From CAIWHR01 sp963816925 (lineage in GTDB: Bacteria > Pseudomonadota > Gammaproteobacteria > Burkholderiales > Casimicrobiaceae): a DNA stretch of 64,000 bases. Shown piece after piece: positions 56,968-64,000 of the stretch (position 1 is its first letter; each line of letters opens with the position of its first letter). Under the pieces are notes generated by a model. It saw only the letters and a list, made by a program, of their open reading frames with translations. It was not told the DNA's origin and searched no databases. Location: assembly GCA_963816925.1 (NCBI GenBank), contig CAWFMY010000005.1, positions 310,001-374,000 on the forward strand, read 5' to 3'. A program made the position numbers and the translations under genes.

Positions 56968-58329
56968 CTATAGTCCCACGCTGCCGCGGAAGTTCTTGAG
57001 CGCCGTCTGGAACTGCGCCGGGCTGTAGCGCTCGTCGTTGGCGACCGCCGCCTGCAGTTGCGCGAGACCGCCGTTGACGTCCTTCGCCGACTTGAGCGCG
57101 CCGCGCTGGTACATGAAGTTCGCCACGCTGCCGATCGCCATCGTCGCCTGCTCGGCGCCCGCGTAGTCGCGGAACTGCCCGTTGAGTCCGTCGTTGACGA
57201 GTCCGGACAGCACCGCGCGCATGTCCGCTTCGCCTATCGTACGCTTGTCGATGGCCGCGATCAGCTCCGCCATCTCCGCCTTCAGCGTCTTCGCTTCGCC
57301 GAGCGCATCGCCGCCGCCGTGGACCGTCTGCTGCAGCCGCGTCATGGTCGCCGCGATCCGCGTCCCGAGCGGCGGATCGACGACGTGCGCGATCTGCCGC
57401 ACCATCAGCATCGACGAATCGTTGAGCCGCACGCTGCCCGGCCCCAGCCCGGCGACGCGCGGCGTCCAGCGCTTGTCGCTCATGGGGTGATGGCAGGCGT
57501 GGCAATCGAAGAGCACGAGCTCGGGGAAGAGGCCGTCGCGGCCGCGCTTCGGGTCGACGAGCACGTCCATCATTTCCGAGACGACCATCGCCTGGCCGAC
57601 CGCCCAGACCTTGACGCCGTCCCACATCCGCTTGCGCTTCTCCCAGTCGGAGTCGGGCTTGAAGTGCGCGGGCTCGACGGCGGTGAACGTGTCGAGCTCG
57701 AACGCCATCCGCGGATGGCCCGCGCCCATGAGCCGGTGCGTGACGAAGCGGTCGGCGTTGCCGAAATGGCACGACAGGCAAAGTTGCGCGCGCGCGACCG
57801 TGTCATCGGTCGGATAGAGGCCCGCCTTCAGGTTGTCGGCATGCGTCGCGCCTTCCTGCGCGTGCGATTCGAGCCATTTCCCCGCCGGTCCGTGACAGGC
57901 TTCGCACGACACGCCGTCGTCGAACTTGAACCGCTCGTCGCGCTGCGCGACCGGCACGTTGTGCGCATGGCAGTCGAGGCAGATCTTCTCCTGGCTCGGC
58001 GGCTTCGGCAGGCCCAGGTTGCGGGCGATGCGCAGCGATTGCTCGTTGAACAGCACCTTGTACGAGCGCGCGTGCTTGTCGACGCGCGACCAGGTCACGT
58101 ACTCCGTCTGCAGCACGTTCGATTCCTTGATCGCCTCCACCGAGCCGTGGCACAGGCTGTTCGCGCAGTTGACGACGCCCATCGACTTGTCCGCGGACTT
58201 GTACGGGAGCGGCGCGCGCGGGGTCGGCGCCGGCGTCTGTGCGGAGGCGGCGCCGGCGAGCACCAGCAGCAGCATGCACGTCAACGCACGCGCCGCCGGG
58301 CGAACGATCGATCGGGTCGGGAGTCTCAT
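56968..58329 (-). CDS. Periplasmic pentahaem cytochrome c (c554-like)
   Basis: A 453-residue protein; ATG 58329 is chosen because gaggag lies just upstream. The signal peptide is MRLPTRSIVRPAARALTCML to AGAASA. Five haem motifs are seen: CANSLCH (55-61, a CX4CH variant), CLDCH (117-121), CEACH (142-146), CLSCH (184-188) and CHACH (276-280). Spacing and the GHPRMAFELDTF segment resemble the cytochrome c554/octahaem reductase superfamily. The C-terminal 170 residues are helical with no haem. It probably carries electrons across the periplasm between the inner-membrane side and the decahaem protein. Gene gaps are 23 bp before and 8 bp after, so it is in one operon. Confidence 0.88.
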   Translation of the reverse strand: MRLPTRSIVRPAARALTCMLLLVLAGAASAQTPAPTPRAPLPYKSADKSMGVVNCANSLCHGSVEAIKESNVLQTEYVTWSRVDKHARSYKVLFNEQSLRIARNLGLPKPPSQEKICLDCHAHNVPVAQRDERFKFDDGVSCEACHGPAGKWLESHAQEGATHADNLKAGLYPTDDTVARAQLCLSCHFGNADRFVTHRLMGAGHPRMAFELDTFTAVEPAHFKPDSDWEKRKRMWDGVKVWAVGQAMVVSEMMDVLVDPKRGRDGLFPELVLFDCHACHHPMSDKRWTPRVAGLGPGSVRLNDSSMLMVRQIAHVVDPPLGTRIAATMTRLQQTVHGGGDALGEAKTLKAEMAELIAAIDKRTIGEADMRAVLSGLVNDGLNGQFRDYAGAEQATMAIGSVANFMYQRGALKSAKDVNGGLAQLQAAVANDERYSPAQFQTALKNFRGSVGL

Positions 58330-58352
58330 AACGCTCCTCACTCATTTCTCAT

Positions 58353-61300
58353 TCACTTCGCCGCGGGGCGGGGGCTCTCCGCGGTCGTGCGCATCGGCAC
58401 GAATTCGTGCATCAGGATCTCGTCCGTCACGGTATACACGCTGCCGTCGGGCCGCTGGTAGAACTTCTTCATCTCGTCCAGGCTGAACGGGCGCGAGCCG
58501 ATGCGGCCGAACACGGCGATCTGCCCGCCCGTTTCGTCGACCGCGCGGTCGCGGTCGAGGCCCTTCGACAGCGCGAGCGCCGGCGTTGCCGTGTTGCGCC
58601 ACGCGATCAGCGTCGGCTTCGGGTCCGGCGAGAAGCCGTAGAACTTCGGCTGGATCTCGGGCGAGGTCAGCTGCAGCACCTTGAGACCGTTGGCGCCGTC
58701 CGCGACGTAGGCGAACAGCGACGCGTTCGTCGTGCCGACGATCACGTCGCGCGCGTCGTTCAACGTGCCGTCGGCGGTAAACATCTGGTAGAGCTTCGGC
58801 GACTCCGGCCGCTCGACGTCGATGATCGCGAGGCCGTCCTTGCCGGCGGCGACATAGGCAAAGGTCCGCGCGACGTAGATCCGGTTCGCGTCGGCCAGCG
58901 GAATGCGGGCCGTGCCGACGTGGCGCGGCCGCGTCGGATCGGTCACGTCGACCGTGGTGAAGCCGACGTCGTCGGCGACGAAGAGATAGCGGAACTGCAG
59001 CGCCGAGGCCCGCACGCCCTTCAGCGCGACGATGGCTTCGAGCTTCGGCTTCAACGGATCGTCGAGGTCGACGACGACGAGGCCCGCATCGGCGGCGATG
59101 TACGCGTAGTGACCGCCCAGCACGATGTGCCGCGCGCCCGTTCAGTATGCCGTCCGGGTTCCACGTGACCGCGCGCGTGATGAAATTGTTCTGCGGATCG
59201 CCGTCGGCCATCGTGTCGACGTCGGTCAGGATCAGGCCCTCGACGGCGTCGGTGATCGCCGCGTAGCTGTAGATCGGATGGAACGGCTGCTCCTGGTTGG
59301 TCACGCGCATCAGGTCGCCCTGGTTGCGCGTCGGCGCGATCGACTGGTTGGTCGGCAGCGCGACGCAGGTCGCGTTGGTGGACGCAATGTGCGTGTCGTG
59401 GCCCGACGGCGAGAACGGCGCGGTGATGATCTTCTGCGACACGCCCTTGTTGCCGATGCTCGCGGCGTCGTAGATGCGCATGCCGCCCGGCCCTTCGGCG
59501 ACGTAGACGTACTCGCCGCGCATCTGCAGGCAGCGCGCGGCGCCGCTGGTGGCGTGCGTCGCGTCGGTGGGCAGCTGCCGGCCGCGCTCGACGTGCTGCG
59601 CGTACCAGTCGGGATACGCGTAGCGATGCAGGTAGCTGCCGATGACCGCCTGCGGCTCGTCCCACTCGGTGACCTGCACCGCGGTGACCCGTTTTTCCTC
59701 GCCGACCCACGCGTTGAAGCCGACGAAGTTGACGAAATTGGTCCCCTGCAGCAGCAGCTGCGCCATGATCGCGTTGTTGTCGTTCGCCTGCGACACGTGG
59801 CAGTCGGGGCAGGTCTTGGTCTCGGTCTTGCGCTCGGTGTGCGGGTAATGCGGCGCGAACGCCTGCGAGCTGAACCCCGAGGCCGCGATCGGCGGCTGCT
59901 GGATGTAGATGCGCTCGCGGTTGATGTTGGTCGACGACAGGATCAGCGCCGAGCTCGAGCGCACCGGCGCGATCTTGAAGCCCTTCGCGTCGCCGTGGCG
60001 GCCGAGCTGGAACATGTCGTCGCGCGCGACCTGCGGGTTGTACGTCGCGAAGTTGCGCGTCGCGCCGCCCTCGTAGTGCTGGCGCTCCGTCCGCCAGTTC
60101 GCCTGGATCGGCAGGTGGCAGCCGGCGCAGCTCGTCGTCCACGACGTGTGGCAGGTCTGGCAGGTGAGCTTGTCGTCGCCGTGCGCGTATTTCGCCGGAT
60201 CGACGCCCGGTCCCCACTGCATCGAGTCGCCGGTCGACATCAGCTTCGCGCGCGCGGCCTTGGCGTTGTAGCGCGGATGATTCGGATTGACCGAGTCCTT
60301 GACCAGCGAGACTTCCCATTCCTTGTCGGGATCGAGCGCCGAGCGCTGGTAGAGCTTGCCCTCGCGCCACTCGAAGCGCTTGCGGCCGTCCTGCGTGCGC
60401 AGCAGCGCGAGCTCGGTGCCGCCGGGCTTCGACGCGGGGCCGGACGTGTAGAGCGTCGGATATTTCGTCGCCGTGCCGTGGCAGTCGGCGCAGTCGATCT
60501 CGATCGCCGCCGCGACCTCGCCGTAGAGGTGGCCGTTGCCGTGCGCGTCCTGGCCGAAATGGCAGTCGACGCAATGCATGCCGAGGTCGAGGTGGATCGA
60601 CGACAGGTGCACGGTCTTCTTGAACTTGTCCGGATCGTCGTCGGCGACCGCCTTGCCGTCCTTGTCGAGCAGCGTCCCCTTGCGGTCGCGCTTGAACACC
60701 GCGCGGAAGTTCCAGCCGTGGCCGTGATAGTCGGCGAACTGCGTGTCCTTGAGCTGCGGGTTGAGCGAGGACACGTTCTTCAGGAACTCGGGGTCGCCCC
60801 ACTTGCCGCGGATCGACGCTTCCTCCGGATTGCGCTCGAGGATCGCGCGCGCCTCGTCGGCCGTCGGGTACTTCTGCTTTTCCGGCCACATGAACGGCGC
60901 GTCGGACTCGTAGTCCCACATCGTGTAGCCGTAGTAGGTGTTCACGAACACGTTCGGCTGGTGCATGTGGCAGACCATGCACTGCGACGACGGGATCGCG
61001 CGCGTGAACGCGTGCTTCAGCGGATGGCCGGGCTCGCCCTTCGCGATCGTCGGGTCGGCGCTTTGCGATTCGCCGGTGTGCCCGAACGGAGCATAGGGTC
61101 CGCTGTGCTTCGGATCGCGATCGTTGGCGTAGACCGCGTGGCAACCCGAGCATCCCGACGAGCGGTAATCGCCCGGCTGCTCGTTGGTGCCGAGGAACCA
61201 CATGTGCGGATCGTTGAGGCGCGTCTTCGTGATGTTGATCACCGGCACCGCGATGCGCAGGCCGGTGCCCGGCCCGCGGATCGATTGCTTGATGTCGGGC

Positions 61301-62157
61301 CGCCCGGACTCGTCCAGCTTTTGCAGCATGCCCGTGTTGTTCGGGATGCCGATTTCCGGGAATTGCGAGACGATCACGCGGCCGCCGCGCTCGAACACGC
61401 GGAAGATGTCGGCGGGCGGAACGGTTTCCCACGGCGGCAGCGGATAGAGCTTCGGCAGGATGCCTTTCGTGGTCATGAACGGCGTCGGCGCAATCGGATT
61501 CACCACCGTCGCGGGCTCGCTCATGCCCGTGTACGCTTCGCCCAGGATGTAGCGCTTGAACGGCAGGATCCCGTTGTTGTACGACGCGCCGCCCCACAGC
61601 ATCGCGCTCGTCGACATCAGGCTCCGCTCGGCCGCCTGGATGATGCGCAGGTGGCAGGCGCCGCACGAATCGCGCGCGATCCGGTAGTCGCCGGGATTGA
61701 CGAAACGCACGTATTCGGGCGCTTCGCGATTGAGCAGCGTGTAGCTGTCCTCCGGATTCGCGGTCGACGGATATTTCCAGGCGACCGGATAGCGCGGCAG
61801 CACGTGCGCGCTGGCGACGGCCGCCCGATACGTCGGGTCCTTCGGATCCGCGCCCTGCGGCTTCGCGACCTTCGCGTCGCCGCCGTGGCAGTCCGTGCAG
61901 CCGAGGATCACGGCGGGATTGACGTGCATCGTGTCGTGATCGCCCGGCGTGTGGCAGGTCTTGCAGCCTTCCGATTTGGCGTGCGCCGCCAGGATGGTCT
62001 GGCGCGCGGGCGCGGGCGGGCTCGCGGCGTAGGTGCGCGCGACCGGCGCTTCGCCTTCGGCGGCGAACGACGGCGAACATAGCAAGGGCGCGAGCGCAAA
62101 GAGTGCCGCGAACGCGGACGCGGACACGAACAACCCTTTGGGCAGGCGCTCGATCAT
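58353..62157 (-). CDS. Decahaem cytochrome c fused to an LVIVD beta-propeller, one frameshift
   Basis: Start ATG 62157 (MIERLPKGLFVSASAFAALF), signal peptide to about FAAEG. Ten CXXCH motifs occur in order: CKTCH (65-69), CTDCH, CGACH, CSGCH, CMVCH, CVDCH, CADCH, CQTCH, CAGCH and CPDCH (about 783-787). From about residue 880 come LVIVD repeats: YVYVAEGPGGMRIYDAAS, AYIAADAGLVVVDLDDPLKP, YLFVADDVGFTTVDVTDPTR, AYVAAGKDGLAIIDVERPE. One extra G in a GGG run near 59142 breaks the frame between DGILNG and ARHIVLGGHYAYIA; the corrected length is 1267 residues. It is probably periplasmic or exported to the surface, giving and taking electrons through the barrel encoded next to it. Confidence 0.88.
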
Positions 62158-62162
62158 GGCAC

Positions 62163-64000
62163 TCAATAGGTCAGCAGCAGGTTGCACAGGATCGAATATT
62201 GCGTCTTGTTGCCGTCGAATTCGTAGAGCTGCTTCAATCCCTGTCCCGGCACCAGCACCGCGGCCGAGGCGTTGAGGACGATGTTCTGCGAGAACAGCGG
62301 CCGATACTGGACCGCGACCGAGGCGTCGGTGCCGAGCGAGCGGCTGATCGTGCCCTGCTGGCGCAGCACCGAAAGCGACGACGTGTTGTCGAACCACAGC
62401 TGATTCAGGTTGCCGACCAGCCGCCAGCGCGGCGTGAGGTCGGCATCCGCGCCGATGCCGATCAGCGCGAGGCCGGGATTCGTGAAGTTCGCCTGGCCCT
62501 GGTCCTTCGACGAGCGCAGCGATGCGAGCACGCCGTTGCGGCCGGACAGCGCGACCCCGCCGCCGCCGATCAGCGGCACCGCCTGCCGGATCCAGTAGCT
62601 CGTGTCGGCGCCGGCGATCTGCGGATTCTCGAAGATCGCGTCGAAGCCGTTCGCCTTGCCGTCGAAGGGATTGGAATCGCCGCTCTGGAAGAGCCCGGTG
62701 CCGCGCACGCGCAGCCAGTCGAAATCGTAGGACACCTCGGCCACCGCGTAGCCGGCCTCGACGTTGACCTTCTGCTGCGCGAGCGGGTCGTGGCTCACGG
62801 TGCCGAACGCGCCGTAGAGCGACGCCGACACGTTCCAGCGGCCGAAGTGGCCGTCGCCGTTGAGGCCGAGGTAGGTGACCTGGTAGTTGTGCGGGATCAC
62901 GTCGCCGATCACCGCCGGCCGCACCTGGAAGCCGTTCTTGTCGTAGTAGGCGGGGCCATCTTCGCGATTGTCGTCGTAGACGATCGTCCCCTGCAGCGTG
63001 AAGCCCGGCACGAACGTGTCCTGCCGGTACAGGTTCGCGAGGAAGATGTTCTCGTTGCGCAGCGGCTTGCCGATGTCGTTGAGGCCGCTGTTGGTGTCCT
63101 TCTCGAGGCGCCGGAACCAGCCGACGTTGTATTGGTACCGGTTGTTGTCGCGGTTGCCGAACAGCCGCACGCCGAGCGGCTGGTCGATGAACAGGAGCCC
63201 GCGGAAGTCGGCGGTGAACGGCTGGATGCCGACGCGGATGTCGTCGAAGTCGTAGCGCACCGACGCGATGTTGTACTCGTAGTCGATGAAGAGTTCCTGC
63301 ACCGCGACCTGACTGTCGTTGCGCGTCGTGCCCTTGCGCGGATCGACATTGATGCCGCGGACTTCGCCGATGTCGGTGCGGTTGAAGTTGATCACCGGGA
63401 CGAAGCGGAACTCGATCTCGGGCGGCTTGAACGCCGTGTCGCCCTTGATGAGCGATATCCCGAGGATCAGATTCTGGACGAACTGCGATTGCCGGTTGCG
63501 CCCGAACTGGTCGTCCGACTGCGGGCGATCCGTCGATTGCGCGCCGATCGCGGTGGGCACCTGCCGGAATTCGACCAGCGTGTCGGACACGAGGTTGAGC
63601 GCCACGAACCAGTCCTCGCCGAAGACCGGGCGGTCGCCCTTCAACGTGTTCGGGTTGTACGGGTCTTCCCACTGATTCTTCGTGAGCGCGAGCTGGTCGG
63701 TGAGCCGCCAGCGGTCCGGCACCGGGATCGTCTCGCGCGGCAGCAGCGGCTGCGGCGGCGGCACCTGCTTCGGATCGATGTCGGGAATGATCGGCTCGAG
63801 CGGCCGGCCCATCGGCCGCAGCTGCAGGATCCGGTCCTCGGGCATCGATTCGGGGGTCGCCGCGGCTGCCGCCGGCGCGGCGGCCGGCGCTCCGGGTTCG
63901 GTCGCGCCGGTCGTCGGCTTCGCCCGCGCGAGCCCCGGCGTCAGGTCGACCGAGAAATTCGCATCCGTCGCGCCGACGACTTGATTGATCCAGCCGGCGC
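62163..64000 (-). CDS. Outer-membrane beta-barrel protein, 5' end outside window
   Basis: The frame is open to the window edge (612 codons seen) and ends 5 bp before the decahaem start. The first visible residues (AGWINQVVGATDANFSVDLT) lead to an Ala/Pro linker and then PEDRILQLRPMGRPLEPIIP. The rest is a regular alternation of amphipathic strands ended by aromatic residues (RYDFDDIRVGIQPFTADFRG, YQYNVGWFRRLEK, NYQVTYLGLNGDGHFGRWNV) and finishes YSILCNLLLTY, an aromatic C-terminal residue as barrels need. No family name could be given. Position suggests a porin sheath for the decahaem protein, like MtrB or PioB in other systems. Confidence 0.75.
   Translation of the reverse strand, partial: AGWINQVVGATDANFSVDLTPGLARAKPTTGATEPGAPAAAPAAAAATPESMPEDRILQLRPMGRPLEPIIPDIDPKQVPPPQPLLPRETIPVPDRWRLTDQLALTKNQWEDPYNPNTLKGDRPVFGEDWFVALNLVSDTLVEFRQVPTAIGAQSTDRPQSDDQFGRNRQSQFVQNLILGISLIKGDTAFKPPEIEFRFVPVINFNRTDIGEVRGINVDPRKGTTRNDSQVAVQELFIDYEYNIASVRYDFDDIRVGIQPFTADFRGLLFIDQPLGVRLFGNRDNNRYQYNVGWFRRLEKDTNSGLNDIGKPLRNENIFLANLYRQDTFVPGFTLQGTIVYDDNREDGPAYYDKNGFQVRPAVIGDVIPHNYQVTYLGLNGDGHFGRWNVSASLYGAFGTVSHDPLAQQKVNVEAGYAVAEVSYDFDWLRVRGTGLFQSGDSNPFDGKANGFDAIFENPQIAGADTSYWIRQAVPLIGGGGVALSGRNGVLASLRSSKDQGQANFTNPGLALIGIGADADLTPRWRLVGNLNQLWFDNTSSLSVLRQQGTISRSLGTDASVAVQYRPLFSQNIVLNASAAVLVPGQGLKQLYEFDGNKTQYSILCNLLLTY

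Noticed and set aside
59125..62082. 985-codon frame antisense to the decahaem gene
   Set aside because: Again a GC shadow: Arg/Val-rich, no motif, and the minus strand has ten CXXCH motifs and LVIVD blades.
1..64000. CRISPR arrays, transposases, integrases, rRNA
   Set aside because: No regularly spaced repeats or recognisable genes of these kinds were found on either strand.

Overview
The window is a high-GC proteobacterial chromosome segment. A betaproteobacterial or related gammaproteobacterial origin is my inference, from the bactofilin type with the MALWKE start, the bkd-type dehydrogenase, the LytS/LytTR pair, wax ester synthase/DGAT, BrnT/BrnA modules and multihaem cytochromes. Nothing in the sequence fixes the species. 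No rRNA, prophage, integrase, intact insertion sequence or CRISPR array was seen. One tRNA gene (Ser-GGA) is present.

Layout. 1-9.5 kb: end of an AI-2E-type permease; a large P-loop/TPR/BTAD (SARP-like) regulator ending in three heptamer repeats with 11-bp period; a cluster of small membrane or secreted genes; an aldo/keto reductase; a decayed fragment of an E2 gene; a LytS-type kinase with its LytTR regulator. 9.7-15.4 kb: bactofilin, a serine hydrolase, and the three genes of a branched-chain 2-oxoacid dehydrogenase (E1alpha, E1beta, E2). 15.8-23.6 kb: Tat-exported amidohydrolase, lipoprotein, secreted zinc metalloprotease, beta-helix protein and small periplasmic proteins. 24-34.8 kb: TonB-dependent receptor, alpha/beta hydrolase, CadC-type regulator, several secreted proteins, a second copy of the beta-helix gene and a DUF5829-like gene; almost every gene here carries several frameshifts. 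34.8-49 kb: M61 peptidase, MFS transporter, BrnT/BrnA, UvrD-type helicase, sirtuin, a wax ester synthase/DGAT with two alpha/beta hydrolases, tRNA-Ser, 5'-3' exonuclease, TerB-like protein, and a second BrnT/BrnA followed by a HigA-like gene. 49-64 kb: a class III cyclase-ATPase-TPR protein, malic enzyme, and a tight minus-strand run: outer-membrane barrel, decahaem cytochrome-LVIVD fusion, pentahaem cytochrome, and an FAD/two-cNMP-domain/ferredoxin fusion.

The most interesting system is the 54.5-64 kb run. It has the parts expected of a trans-envelope electron conduit: barrel, large exported decahaem protein, periplasmic multihaem cytochrome, and a cytoplasmic oxidoreductase that fuses NAD(P)H/FAD chemistry, four Fe-S clusters and two cyclic-nucleotide sensor domains. 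A cyclase lies just downstream on the same strand. The function is inferred.

Frameshifts need care. Outside 24-34.8 kb they are rare and in five genes (E1alpha, M61, malic enzyme, the FAD fusion, decahaem) the gene length fits exactly one extra base per shift, twice within a short G run. In the 24-34.8 kb block the receptor, hydrolase and CadC-type genes carry about 18 shifts, 16 in the +1 phase, with very few nonsense substitutions. Uncorrected insertion errors of long reads would explain this; recent decay is the alternative. I annotate whole genes across the shifts and say where they lie.
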